Shown here: positions 15,061-24,035 of the stretch, piece after piece | Position numbering within the stretch: position 1 is the first letter of the stretch | Layout of the letters: each line of letters begins with the position of its first letter | Source of the DNA: Mailhella sp. | GTDB taxonomy: Bacteria > Desulfobacterota > Desulfovibrionia > Desulfovibrionales > Desulfovibrionaceae | Length of the DNA stretch: 27,130 nucleotides | Direction of reading: 5' to 3' | Assembly (NCBI GenBank): GCA_017411945.1 | Contig: JAFQPD010000017.1 | Location: 1-27,130, forward strand | The notes under the pieces: generated by a model | The model's input: only the letters and a program-made list of their open reading frames with translations | Databases searched by the model: none | Told to the model about the DNA's origin: nothing | Translations under genes and position numbers: made by a program

Positions 15061-16442
15061 GCTATCTTCTCCAGAACGCGCGGGCCGACCTTGGTCACGC
15101 TGCCTGCGCCTTGGGTGATGAGCACGTCGCCGGGGCGGAGTTCGGCCACGAGGTCTTCGACGATCTCGTCGAACTCGGGGCGGAAGACCACTTCCGTATT
15201 CGAGACCTGGCGTATGCCCACGGCGAGGTTGGCGCCGTTCACGCCGGGGATGGGCTTTTCGCTGGCCGGGTAGATCTCGGAGAGATAGAGCTTGGATACG
15301 CCTTCGAAGCTCTGGCAGAACTCGCCGAACAGGGCCTGCGTGCGGCTGAAACGGTGGGGCTGGAAGGCCACGACGAGGCGGCGGCCAGGGAACACGCTGA
15401 GGGCCGTGCGTATGGTGGCCATGATCTCGGTGGGGTGGTGGCCGTAGTCGTCGATGACAGTGATGCCGTTCTTCTCGCCCTTGAGCTCGAAGCGGCGGCC
15501 CACGCCGGAGAAGGAGGCCAGCCCCTCGGCGCATTTTTCGAGGGGGATGCCCGCCTGCAGGGCCACGCCGATGGCGGCAAGGGCGTTAAGGATGTTGTGG
15601 CGGCCCGGATGGGCGAGGCGCACTTCTTTCATGAGCAGCTCTTCAGAGCCGTCGCGCTTGCGGCGCCACACATGGAAGAGGCTGGAATCGGCGCATTCCA
15701 GCACTTCGCCGCGGATCTGGCAGTCCTGCCCGAAGCCGTAGGTGATGAAGGGCCGCTTGATGCGGTGGATGAGGCGTTTCACGCCGGGGTCGTCGGCGCA
15801 GATGATGTTCATGCCGTAGAAGGGCACCTTGTTCATGAAGGAGACGAAGGCTTCGTCGATGGCTTCCTGCGTGCCGTAGTGGTCCACATGGTCGTAGTCC
15901 ACGTTGGTGACCACGTTGATGATGGGGAAGAGGCAGAGGAAGGAGCCGTCGGATTCGTCGGCTTCGGCGATGAGGTATTCGCCCTGGCCGAGGTGGGCGT
16001 TGGAGCCATAGGCGTTGAGCAGGCCGCCGATGATGACAGTGGGGTCGAGGCCGGCCGCCCCGAAGATGGAGGCGGTGAGGGAGGTGGTGGTGGTCTTTCC
16101 GTGCGTTCCGGCCACGGCTATGCCCGTGCGCAGGCGCATGAGTTCGGCCAGCATCTCGGCGCGGGGGATGACAGGGATGCCGCGCTCGTGGGCAGCCACG
16201 ACTTCAGGGTTGGAATCGGAAACGGCGGAAGAGCGCACCACAACCTGGGCGTCGCCAAGGTTGTCGGCGGAATGTCCGGTGTGGATGAGCGCGCCAAGGC
16301 CGCGCAGACGCTGGACGGTGGCGCCGGTGGAGATGTCGGAGCCGTGCACGGCGTAGCCGAGGTTCAGGAGCACTTCGGCGATGCCGCTCATGCCCGAGCC
16401 GCCGATGCCTATCATATGGATGACGCGTATCTTGCTGTTCAT
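15057..16442 (-). CDS. murC: UDP-N-acetylmuramate--L-alanine ligase MurC
   Basis: 461 residues, cytoplasmic ATP-dependent ligase that adds L-Ala to UDP-MurNAc, the first amino acid of the stem peptide. The N-terminal UDP-binding motif [13 protein letters not shown] (11-23), the ATP loop GTHGKTTTT at 112-120, DESDGSF at about 172-178, [11 protein letters not shown] and the C-terminal DDYGHHPTE are all present. The AAGGACCGGAAAG stretch upstream of the ATG gives the ribosome site, 15 bases after the murG stop. Length is typical for MurC. Confidence 0.98.
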   Translation of the reverse strand: MNSKIRVIHMIGIGGSGMSGIAEVLLNLGYAVHGSDISTGATVQRLRGLGALIHTGHSADNLGDAQVVVRSSAVSDSNPEVVAAHERGIPVIPRAEMLAELMRLRTGIAVAGTHGKTTTTSLTASIFGAAGLDPTVIIGGLLNAYGSNAHLGQGEYLIAEADESDGSFLCLFPIINVVTNVDYDHVDHYGTQEAIDEAFVSFMNKVPFYGMNIICADDPGVKRLIHRIKRPFITYGFGQDCQIRGEVLECADSSLFHVWRRKRDGSEELLMKEVRLAHPGRHNILNALAAIGVALQAGIPLEKCAEGLASFSGVGRRFELKGEKNGITVIDDYGHHPTEIMATIRTALSVFPGRRLVVAFQPHRFSRTQALFGEFCQSFEGVSKLYLSEIYPASEKPIPGVNGANLAVGIRQVSNTEVVFRPEFDEIVEDLVAELRPGDVLITQGAGSVTKVGPRVLEKIA

Positions 16443-16457
16443 AGGTCTTTCCGGTCC

Positions 16458-17570
16458 TTAATTGCTGTTGGCGAGCTTGAGTATCTCTTCGGCCACGGCG
16501 TCCGCCGCTTCTGGGCGGGCCAGCGAGAGCGCGCCTTCGCGCATGGCGGCAAGGCGGGCCCTGTCGTTCAGGAGTTCGATGAGCATGGGGGCGAGGCGGC
16601 CTTCCGCATGCATGGCCTGCGCTTCCTTCTGCGGGAGCAGGATGCCGCCCCCGGCTTCCTGCATGGCGCGTGCGTTTTCGGTCTGATGGTCGTGCGCGGC
16701 CTGCGGGAAGGGAAGGAACACGGCCGGCGTGCCCGTGGCCGCAAGTTCGGCCATGGAAGTCGCCCCGGCGCGGCAGAGGGCGAGGTCGCAGTCGCGGTAG
16801 GCGGCGGCCATGTCGTGCAGGAAGGGCTTCGCCATGGCGTCGGTCTCGGCTTCGGAGCAGCCGGCGGCGAGGTAGGCGGCGCGCACGTTCTCGTATTCGC
16901 TCTTCCCGGTCTGGTGCAGGATGGAGATGCCGGCGGCCTTCAGTTCGGGCAGCATGCCGACAACGAGCTCGTTGATGGCGCGTGCGCCGAGGGAGCCGCC
17001 CATGACCAGAAGGCGGGGAGCTCCTTTCTGGGCGGGCTTTTCCTTGCCCAGCGCGGCTATGCCGGAACGGATGGGGTTGCCGGTGAATATGCAGCGTTCG
17101 GCAGGGAAGCTGGCGTTCTGTGCGGGCTGGGGCCACGAAAGGCAGATGCGGCGGGCAATCCTGCCGAGCAGGCGGTTGGCCTGGCCCGCTATGGCGTTCT
17201 GCTCATGCAGGCCGCAGGGGCAGCGCAGGAGCCATGCCGCGAACACGGAAGCGAAGGCCGCATAGCCGCCGAAGCCCATGACGGCGTGGGGGCGGAACTC
17301 GCGCACCACGTTCATGGCCTGGCCTATGCCCGTGCTCATGGCGGCAAGGGCCGAAAGGGCCTTGAGGCCGCGGCCGATGAAGCCGCGCACGGGCAGGCCC
17401 ACGAAGGCTATGCCCGCCTTTTCCACGAGTTCCTTCTCGGGGCCGTAGAGGCCGCCGATGAACAGTATCTCCGCATCAGGATGCTTGCGGCGAAGGGCTT
17501 CTGCCACGGCAAGGGCGGGGAAGATATGGCCACCGGTGCCGCCGGTGGTGAGTATGATGCGAAGAGCCAT
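16458..17570 (-). CDS. murG: Lipid II synthase MurG (GlcNAc transferase)
   Basis: 370 residues, GT28 glycosyltransferase that adds GlcNAc from UDP-GlcNAc to lipid I on the inner face of the membrane. The first glycine-rich loop GGTGGH is at 10-15, with GFGGYAAF in the N-domain and HEQNAIAGQANR near 122-133. In the C-domain GGSLGARAIN and the donor-binding stretches CRAGATSMAEL and PQAAHDHQTENA are seen. It follows ftsW by three bases with an AAGGGAG ribosome site that overlaps the end of ftsW. Length is at the family norm. Confidence 0.97.
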   Translation of the reverse strand: MALRIILTTGGTGGHIFPALAVAEALRRKHPDAEILFIGGLYGPEKELVEKAGIAFVGLPVRGFIGRGLKALSALAAMSTGIGQAMNVVREFRPHAVMGFGGYAAFASVFAAWLLRCPCGLHEQNAIAGQANRLLGRIARRICLSWPQPAQNASFPAERCIFTGNPIRSGIAALGKEKPAQKGAPRLLVMGGSLGARAINELVVGMLPELKAAGISILHQTGKSEYENVRAAYLAAGCSEAETDAMAKPFLHDMAAAYRDCDLALCRAGATSMAELAATGTPAVFLPFPQAAHDHQTENARAMQEAGGGILLPQKEAQAMHAEGRLAPMLIELLNDRARLAAMREGALSLARPEAADAVAEEILKLANSN

Positions 17571-17573
17571 GGT

Positions 17574-18722
17574 TCACTCCCTTGCGGTTCGAGAATAGTG
17601 GAGCAGGAAGCCCACACAGATCATGTTGGAAAGAAGGCTGCTGCCGCCGTAGCTGAAGAAGGGCATGGCCACGCCCTTGGGTGGCAGCACCCCCAGCACC
17701 ACGCCCATGTTCAGGCTGAAGCTGATGGCGATGACCAGGGTGAACCCGTAAGCGTTGAGCTTGTCGCGCAGATCCTTCTGCCCCAGAGCCACCTTGTAGC
17801 AGCGATGGAGGAAGACCGCAAACAGCACTATCACTGCGGCTATGCCGACGAAGCCGGTCTCTTCGCCCACTACGGCCATGATATAGTCGTTGTGCGCTTC
17901 GGGGAGAGTTTTGCCCAGCTTCTGCACGCTGGCTCCTATGCCTGCCCCGAAGATGCCGCCGCTGCCCAGCGCGTAGAAGCTCTGCACCGTTTGGTAGCCC
18001 TTGCCCAGCTTGTCGGCGAAGGGGTCGAGGAAGGCCATCACGCGGTTCCAGCGGTAGGGCTCCCGGATATAGATGGCGGCTGCCGTGACGATCAGGGTGA
18101 AGATGATGATGAGATGCTCTCTCTTGATGCCTCCGGCAAGGCACATCCCGGCCACGATCATGCACATCATGGCCGCGCCGCCGTAATCGGGCTGGGCCAG
18201 GAGGAGGCCGCAGATGATGGCTGTGGCCAGCAGAGGGGGGATAAGCCCTCGCGCAAAATCCTTGACCATGTCCTTTTTCGTTCCAAGGAAATAGGACAGA
18301 TAGAGGACAAGGGCTATGCGGGTGAACTCCATGGGCTGGAGCTTGATGAGGCCGAAGTCGATCCAGCGGGCAGAGCCCTTGGTGACTTTGTTGATGATGA
18401 GGCAGACGATGAGGAGTATGATGGCTGTGGCTATGCTCCAGTAGTGCAGGCGGTTGATCAGCCAGCGCGGCATGAGGAACAGGGTGACTATGGCCACGCC
18501 TCCCAGCGACATGAAGATGAGCTGGCGTTTGAAGAAGTAGTAGGCATCGTTAAACTTTCTGAGGCCGAGAGGTGCGCTTGCGCTGAACAGGCTCATGAGC
18601 CCAAGGCAGAGGATGCCGAGGAACAGGAAGAGCAGCCACCAGTCCACAGGGCCTGGAGCAGCAGTTTCCACGGGCGGCGGAGGTGCGGCCACGGGGCGGC
18701 GTCTGTTCATATGCATGCTCAT
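17574..18722 (-). CDS. ftsW: Septal peptidoglycan glycosyltransferase FtsW
   Basis: 382 residues, ten-helix SEDS polymerase that builds glycan strands from lipid II at the septum together with FtsI. A proline-rich cytoplasmic N-terminus (about 1-26) precedes the first helix. Conserved segments include KGSARWIDFGLIKLQPMEF (115-133), the periplasmic stretch DPFADKLGKGYQ (233-244) and LPEAHNDYIMAVVGEETG (273-290), whose Asp279 corresponds to the catalytic aspartate of SEDS proteins. The C-terminal MPFFSYGGSSLLSNM is intact. ATG 18722 is chosen because it overlaps the murD stop (ATGA) and has GGAAGGA upstream; two more ATG codons follow within five codons. Confidence 0.96.
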   Translation of the reverse strand: MSMHMNRRRPVAAPPPPVETAAPGPVDWWLLFLFLGILCLGLMSLFSASAPLGLRKFNDAYYFFKRQLIFMSLGGVAIVTLFLMPRWLINRLHYWSIATAIILLIVCLIINKVTKGSARWIDFGLIKLQPMEFTRIALVLYLSYFLGTKKDMVKDFARGLIPPLLATAIICGLLLAQPDYGGAAMMCMIVAGMCLAGGIKREHLIIIFTLIVTAAAIYIREPYRWNRVMAFLDPFADKLGKGYQTVQSFYALGSGGIFGAGIGASVQKLGKTLPEAHNDYIMAVVGEETGFVGIAAVIVLFAVFLHRCYKVALGQKDLRDKLNAYGFTLVIAISFSLNMGVVLGVLPPKGVAMPFFSYGGSSLLSNMICVGFLLHYSRTARE

Positions 18723-20044
18723 GCGTCGTTCCTTCCGGGGGCGGCGAAGGCCAGCACGAGGGAGCGGAAATGCTCGCCGCGTGCGAGGTAGTTCTTGTAC
18801 TGGTCGAAGCTGGCCGTGGCGGGCGCGAGGAGCACGGCGTCGCCGGGGGAGGCGATGGCGCGGGCGCGGGCGAGGGCGCCGTCGAGCTTTTCGTCCCACG
18901 TCACGGGCACGGTGTCGCGCCAGGCAGGCTCGAAGTGCTCGCGGGCCGCTCCGTAAAGAGCCACGGCCTTCACGCGGGAGGCGAGCAGGGGCTTGATGCC
19001 TTCGAGGTCTCCGCCCTTGAATTTGCCGCCGGCCAGAAGGATGACGGGCCGCTCGAAGGCCGAGAGAGCCACGCGCAGGGCTTCCACTGTGGTGCACTTG
19101 GAGTCGTTCACATACTGCACGCCGTCCACGTCGGCCACATGTTCGAGGCGGTGGACTATGGGCTTGAATTCCCGCATGGCGCGGGCCGCGTCTTCGCGGG
19201 TGACGCCGAACGCCGAGGCGGCCATGAAGGCGGCTTCGGCATTGTTCTGGTTGTGCGCGCCGATGAGGCGGGTGTCCGGGAAGGGGCGGGCGTCCATGTC
19301 GATGAGCTCCACGCGGGCCTTCAGGCCGAACTCTTCCGCAAGGGGGGCGAGGGCCGGGGCGAGTATGGCTATGTCGTCCGAAGTCTGGCAGGCGAAGAGC
19401 TGCATCTTGGCTTCGGTGTATTCCGCCATGTCCTTATGGAAGTCGAGGTGGTTCTCGGAAAGGTTGAGAATCATGCCCACGCGGGGGCGAAGAGTGGAGC
19501 AGGTCTGGAGCTGGAAGCTGGAGAGTTCCAGCACTACCACGTCGGACTTTTCCGCGCCTTCGAGGCGGGCGAGGACGTATTCCGAGAGCGGAACGCCGAT
19601 ATTGCCGCCCGTGAACACGCGCAGGCCGTGGGCTTCGAGCATGGCGGAACAGAGGCTGGTGGTCGTTGTCTTGCCGCTGGTGCCCGTGATGCCGATGACA
19701 GGCTCGCCTTCGAGCATGCGCCAGGCCATTTCCGTTTCGGCCATGATCTCGGCTTTCGTTCCGTCTTCCCTCAGGGGCAGGACGGGCTCGATGTGCGCCT
19801 TGGCCGCGCCGGGGCTGGGGATGACGAGGTCCACGCCTTCGAAGTGCTCGGGCCTGTGCTCGCCGCCGAAGACGGCGATGCCGGAAGCTTCGAGCCATGC
19901 GGCGAAGTCCTCGGGCAGGGCTTCGGGGGACTTTTCCAGAAGGCGCACGTCGGCCCCGAGGGCGTGCAGGAGGCGGAGGGCGGCACGGCCGCTGCGGCCT
20001 GCGCCGATGACGGCTATGCGGCGATCAGTGAGTTCGAAGGACAT
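18719..20044 (-). CDS. murD: UDP-N-acetylmuramoyl-L-alanine--D-glutamate ligase MurD
   Basis: 441 residues, ATP-dependent ligase that adds D-Glu to UDP-MurNAc-L-Ala. The N-domain has a Rossmann-type IGAGRSG (13-19); the ATP loop is GTSGKTTTTS at 121-130; LELSSFQL, the NHLDFH segment and the TEAK lysine (the residue carbamylated in this family) follow. The C-domain has NDSKCTT and LLAGGKFKGGD. The stop overlaps ftsW. The start lies ten bases after the mraY stop with GAGGC upstream. Confidence 0.98.
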   Translation of the reverse strand: MSFELTDRRIAVIGAGRSGRAALRLLHALGADVRLLEKSPEALPEDFAAWLEASGIAVFGGEHRPEHFEGVDLVIPSPGAAKAHIEPVLPLREDGTKAEIMAETEMAWRMLEGEPVIGITGTSGKTTTTSLCSAMLEAHGLRVFTGGNIGVPLSEYVLARLEGAEKSDVVVLELSSFQLQTCSTLRPRVGMILNLSENHLDFHKDMAEYTEAKMQLFACQTSDDIAILAPALAPLAEEFGLKARVELIDMDARPFPDTRLIGAHNQNNAEAAFMAASAFGVTREDAARAMREFKPIVHRLEHVADVDGVQYVNDSKCTTVEALRVALSAFERPVILLAGGKFKGGDLEGIKPLLASRVKAVALYGAAREHFEPAWRDTVPVTWDEKLDGALARARAIASPGDAVLLAPATASFDQYKNYLARGEHFRSLVLAFAAPGRNDA

Positions 20045-20054
20045 GGCGTTTGCC

Positions 20055-21137
20055 TCAGCGCAGTTTGAGGACGGAAAGGGAAGCGATGGCCAGAAGGACG
20101 GAGACTATCCAGAAGCGCACGATGATCTTGGATTCCGGCAGAGGATGCGCGCCTTTCTGGAAGTGGTGATGGAGCGGAGTCATGCGGAAGAGGCGTTTGC
20201 CGTGGGTGGCCTTGAAGAAGCCGACCTGCATGATGACGGAAGCTGTCTCCAGCACGAATACGCCGCCTGCGACGATGAGCATGAGCTCCTGCTTGCACAG
20301 AACGGCAAGGAAGCCCAGCACGCCGCCGAGGGAAAGCGCGCCCACGTCGCCCATGAAGACCTGGGCGGGGTAGCAGTTGAACCAGAGGAAGCCGAGGCCG
20401 GCGCCCATGAGGGCGCAGCAGAACACCGTGACTTCGCCCACGCCGGGCACGGCCTGCACCTGAAGGTACTGGGCGAAGGAGGCATGGCCCGCAACGTAGA
20501 TGTAGACGGCATAGACCATGACGCAGAGCACCACGGGCATGATGGCGAGTCCGTCGAGTCCGTCGGTGAGGTTGACGGCGTTGGACGTGGCGATGAGCAC
20601 GACCACGGCGAAGACAAGGTAGAAGAGGCCGAGGTCGGGCATGAACTCCTTGAAGAAGGGCACCGAGAGCTTGCTGGAATAGGCAGGCTGGAGCAGGAGC
20701 AGGCCGATGGCGATGACCGAGACGATGAGCAGGCCCAGCATCTTGGCTCTGGGGGTGAGCCCCTGATTGGTGTGGCGGCTTATCTTGGAATAGTCGTCCA
20801 CGAAGCCGACCACGCCGAAGCCCACGAACACGAACATGGTGAGCCATACATAGACGTTGCCGAGATCTGCCCAAAGCAGGGTGGAGAACAGGGCTCCGGC
20901 CATGATGAGCAGGCCGCCCATGGTGGGAGTTCCGGCCTTGGACATGTGCTCGGGCACATATTCGAGGATGGGCTGGCCGAGCTTGAGTTCGGCAAGCTTC
21001 TTCAGGAACCAGGGGCCCGAGAGTATGGTGAAGAGCAGGGCGAAGATGAGCGCGCCCGCAGAGCGGAACGTGATGTAGCGGAACACGTTCAGCAGGCTGA
21101 AGTCCAGGCTGAAGGGCACGAGGATATTATACAGCAT
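20055..21137 (-). CDS. mraY: Phospho-MurNAc-pentapeptide transferase MraY
   Basis: 360 residues, ten-helix membrane enzyme that moves phospho-MurNAc-pentapeptide to undecaprenyl phosphate to make lipid I. Signature motifs: TPTMGGL at 70-76, FVDDYSK at 112-118 with the aspartates needed for catalysis, [10 protein letters not shown] at 189-198, [10 protein letters not shown] in the third cytoplasmic loop and MTPLHHHFQ toward the C-terminus. The ATG lies inside the end of murF, an 11-base overlap in another frame, with CGGAG upstream. Length equals that of E. coli MraY. Confidence 0.98.
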   Translation of the reverse strand: MLYNILVPFSLDFSLLNVFRYITFRSAGALIFALLFTILSGPWFLKKLAELKLGQPILEYVPEHMSKAGTPTMGGLLIMAGALFSTLLWADLGNVYVWLTMFVFVGFGVVGFVDDYSKISRHTNQGLTPRAKMLGLLIVSVIAIGLLLLQPAYSSKLSVPFFKEFMPDLGLFYLVFAVVVLIATSNAVNLTDGLDGLAIMPVVLCVMVYAVYIYVAGHASFAQYLQVQAVPGVGEVTVFCCALMGAGLGFLWFNCYPAQVFMGDVGALSLGGVLGFLAVLCKQELMLIVAGGVFVLETASVIMQVGFFKATHGKRLFRMTPLHHHFQKGAHPLPESKIIVRFWIVSVLLAIASLSVLKLR

Positions 21138-22527
21138 GGGAACTCCGTTCTGCGAAAAGGTTGACGTAGCGTTCCAGCCTGTTGCCGCGCGAGCCCTTGA
21201 AGAGCACGAGGCCCGGGCGGCCGACCTTGCGGGAGGCGTCCCAGCGGTCGAGAGCGGAGGCGAAGTCCTCCGGAGTCTGCATGGCGGCGAAGAAGCCGCT
21301 GAAGTTCGCGCTCTTCAGGCCGTCTTCCACCTCTTCGGCATGGCCGCCGGCCCAGAACACGGCATGGCAGCCGGAAGCGGCCAGGATGCGGCCCAGTTCG
21401 CGGTGCTCTCTTTTGGCGACGTCGCCAAGCTCCAGCATCTCGCCCATGACGCAGGCGAAGACGCGGTCGTGCGCGAGCTCGGCGGCGGCTTCTATCATGC
21501 GTCCGGAGGAGAGCGGGTTGGCGTTGTAGGTGTCGTCTATGAGTATCCAGCCGGGAAGGTCGCGGCGGTTGAAGCGCTGGGCCGGGAGCGGAGCCGTGCG
21601 TATGCCTTCGGCTATCTCCTCGCGGGAGAGGCCGAAGATATGCGCGGCGGCCGCGGCGGCTATGATGTTCTCTGCCGCGTAGGAGCCGGAAAGGGCGCAG
21701 TTCACGTCGAGGCTAACTCCGTCGAGCCAGAGGCGGTAATTGCCGCGGCCGTTCTCGTCGATGCCGAGGTAGCTGGCGCGGTAGGGCACGGGGCGGCCCG
21801 TGACGGAGAAGAACGTGGCGCCGGGGCAGACGGAGCGCGTTTCGCGCACGAGGTCGTCGTAGTCCGCGCTGACGAGGGCCACGCCATCCTTCTTGACATA
21901 GCGGAGCAGGCGCGCCTTGTAGTGTGCCGTGCCCTTCTGGCCGAGGCCCTGCGTGTGACCTGCGCCGACGTTGAGGACGATGGCGAGGTCCGGCTCCATG
22001 ACAGGGCCGAGCTCGTCCATGTCGTCCGGGTGGCTGATGCCTGCTTCCATGACCCAGAAAGCTTCGTCGCCGTCGGCGGCCATCATGGAGACGGGCATGC
22101 CCACCTGAGTGTTCAGGTTCAGCAGGTTGCGGGCGGTCTTGCCTTTCTGGGAAAGGATATGGGCGAGCAGTTCCTTGGTAGTGGTCTTGCCTGCCGTGCC
22201 GGTGATGCCGGCCACGCGGCCTGCGAAGGCATTGCGCCAGGCGTTGCCTATCCGGCCGAGAGCCTTCACGCTGTCGTCCACGAGGAGCACGGGGGCAAGG
22301 GGCTGGCCGTTGAAAGGATCGCGCTGGGCGAGCACGGCGGCGGCTCCTGCCTGAACGGCGGCCGCGGCGAAGTCGTGCCCGTCGGCCTTCTCGCCGGGTA
22401 TGGCGGCGAAGAGCTGGCCGGGAAGGACCTTGCGGTTGTCGGAAGCCGCGCCGCAGAGCGCGACATCGGCGGGGTTCAGTATCTGAGCGTCAGCGGCCTT
22501 GGCGGCCTGTTCCAGAGTCATCAGCAC
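21127..22527 (-). CDS. murF: UDP-MurNAc-tripeptide--D-Ala-D-Ala ligase MurF
   Basis: 466 residues, ligase that adds the D-Ala-D-Ala dipeptide to complete UDP-MurNAc-pentapeptide. The ATP loop [10 protein letters not shown] is at 110-119, then [23 protein letters not shown] and [12 protein letters not shown] (the MurF signature). Two starts are possible: GTG 22527 has AAGGAG eight bases before it, while ATG 22521 forms a TGATG overlap with the murE stop but sits 14 bases from that site. GTG is preferred here; the two differ only by two residues. The D-Ala-D-Ala ligase itself must lie elsewhere in the genome. Confidence 0.96.
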   Translation of the reverse strand: MLMTLEQAAKAADAQILNPADVALCGAASDNRKVLPGQLFAAIPGEKADGHDFAAAAVQAGAAAVLAQRDPFNGQPLAPVLLVDDSVKALGRIGNAWRNAFAGRVAGITGTAGKTTTKELLAHILSQKGKTARNLLNLNTQVGMPVSMMAADGDEAFWVMEAGISHPDDMDELGPVMEPDLAIVLNVGAGHTQGLGQKGTAHYKARLLRYVKKDGVALVSADYDDLVRETRSVCPGATFFSVTGRPVPYRASYLGIDENGRGNYRLWLDGVSLDVNCALSGSYAAENIIAAAAAAHIFGLSREEIAEGIRTAPLPAQRFNRRDLPGWILIDDTYNANPLSSGRMIEAAAELAHDRVFACVMGEMLELGDVAKREHRELGRILAASGCHAVFWAGGHAEEVEDGLKSANFSGFFAAMQTPEDFASALDRWDASRKVGRPGLVLFKGSRGNRLERYVNLFAERSSHAV

Positions 22528-24032
22528 GAGATAAGCTCCTTGAGTATCTCCTGATCACTGAAATGATGCTTGGTCGTCCCAATGATCTGGTAATCTTCAT
22601 GTCCCTTGCCTGCCACGAGCAGGGCGTCGCCGGGGCGGAGCAGGCTCACGGCCAGCTCGAGGGCCTTGCGGCGGTCGGCTTCGCGGTACGCTTCCCGTGC
22701 CTTGGCGAGTCCGGGCATCACGTCGTCGAGTATGGCCTCGGGGTCTTCGGTGCGGGGATTGTCGGAAGTGGCGATGGCGATGTCGGAACGGGAAGCTACG
22801 GCTTCGCCCATGATCGGGCGTTTGGTGCGGTCGCGGTCGCCGCCGCAGCCGAACACGGTGATGATGCGGCGGAACTGGGCGGCGCGCAGGGCGTCGAGCA
22901 CGCGGATGAGGGCGTCGGGCGTATGGGCGTAGTCCACGAAGATGCCGGCGCCCGCACCGGGGAGCCAGCCCTTGTCGGAGGGCGGGGTGGGGATGCGTTC
23001 GAGGCGGCCGGGCACGCCCATGAAGGAGCTGAAGCACTGCAGGTCGGCAGGCTCGAAGCCGAGGCTCAGGGCGAGGCCGCACACGGTGAGCAGGTTGCTG
23101 GCGTTGTGCAGGCCGACCAGAGGACTGCGCAGAGGCCAGCTTATGCGCTCTTCGCGGTTCTTCTGCCAGTGGAACACGATGTCGAGGCCGGAGGTGTCGG
23201 CCCGGCGCACGTCGGCCAGCAGGAAGGGGCGGCCTATGAGGGGCCAGCGCATGCCCACGCCGAGGGCCTGCGGGAATTCTTCGAGCATGCGGCGGCCGTA
23301 TTCGTCGTCGGCATTGATGACCATGGCCTTCTTTTTAAGAGGAAGGTCGGCGAAGAGGGCGCGCTTGGCGGCGTAGTAGCCTTCCATGGTCTTATGGTAG
23401 TCGAGGTGGTCCTGCGTGAGGTTGGTGAAGGCCGCGGCGGCGAAATCCAGCCCGGCCACGCGGCGCTGGTCGATGGCGTGGGAGGAAGCCTCCATGATGG
23501 CGGCTCTGGCCCCGGCTTCGTGCATGGCGGCGAGGGAGCGGTGCAGGGTGAGGCAGTCCGGCGTGGTGAGCGGGGCGGGCTCGTCGTGCCCGGGCCAGCG
23601 GTAGCTGATGGTGCCGAGCACGCCGACGGGCATGCCCTTGGAACGGTACAGATGCTCGAGCAGATAGGCGCAGGTGGTCTTGCCGTTGGTGCCGGTGACG
23701 GCGATGACGGGAATGTCGATGCTTTCCGTGCCGAAGCGGGCCGCGGCCAGCACGCCGAGCAGGGAGCGCATGTCGTCGTCATGCAGCCAGAGTCGTCCGT
23801 CTTTCTTTGTGTCTATGCCCATGGCCTTGGCCACCGAGGCCGGGGCGGCCACGCACCATGCGCCCTTTTCCAGAGCCATGGCGATATGCGCCGCGCTCCT
23901 GTCGGCCTCGCCGGGAACGGCGGGAGGCATGGCCGCGAAGACGTCGCCTTCGCAGACCTTGCGGGAATCGGTCACGAGTTCGCGTTCTTTCTTGCGGAGC
24001 TCGTCGCAGAGCTGGGAAAGGCTTATGCGCAT
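22521..24032 (-). CDS. murE: UDP-MurNAc-L-Ala-D-Glu--meso-diaminopimelate ligase MurE
   Basis: 503 residues, ligase that adds the third stem-peptide residue. The ATP loop GTNGKTT is at 114-120, the carbamylated lysine position is Lys223 (AAKRALF), and the specificity motif DNPR is at 424-427 (SDNPRTEDP). DNPR marks meso-diaminopimelate enzymes, whereas lysine enzymes carry a different sequence, so the peptidoglycan is of the A1-gamma type. The C-terminal GKGHEDYQ is intact. ATG 24032 has AAGGAG seven bases upstream; that site touches the ftsI stop codon. The N-terminal segment after VFAAMPPA differs in length from E. coli MurE but the fold markers are present. Confidence 0.97.
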   Translation of the reverse strand: MRISLSQLCDELRKKERELVTDSRKVCEGDVFAAMPPAVPGEADRSAAHIAMALEKGAWCVAAPASVAKAMGIDTKKDGRLWLHDDDMRSLLGVLAAARFGTESIDIPVIAVTGTNGKTTCAYLLEHLYRSKGMPVGVLGTISYRWPGHDEPAPLTTPDCLTLHRSLAAMHEAGARAAIMEASSHAIDQRRVAGLDFAAAAFTNLTQDHLDYHKTMEGYYAAKRALFADLPLKKKAMVINADDEYGRRMLEEFPQALGVGMRWPLIGRPFLLADVRRADTSGLDIVFHWQKNREERISWPLRSPLVGLHNASNLLTVCGLALSLGFEPADLQCFSSFMGVPGRLERIPTPPSDKGWLPGAGAGIFVDYAHTPDALIRVLDALRAAQFRRIITVFGCGGDRDRTKRPIMGEAVASRSDIAIATSDNPRTEDPEAILDDVMPGLAKAREAYREADRRKALELAVSLLRPGDALLVAGKGHEDYQIIGTTKHHFSDQEILKELISC

Positions 24033-24035
24033 GGA

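Noticed and set aside
15111..18791. A 1226-codon plus-strand open frame opposite murC, murG and ftsW
   Set aside because: It is antisense to three genes with complete motifs. Its Ala/Gly/His/Glu-rich, low-complexity translation is what GC-rich codon use yields on the opposite strand. The same applies to the long plus-strand frames at 2358-4838, 5120-6862 and 24105-26555.
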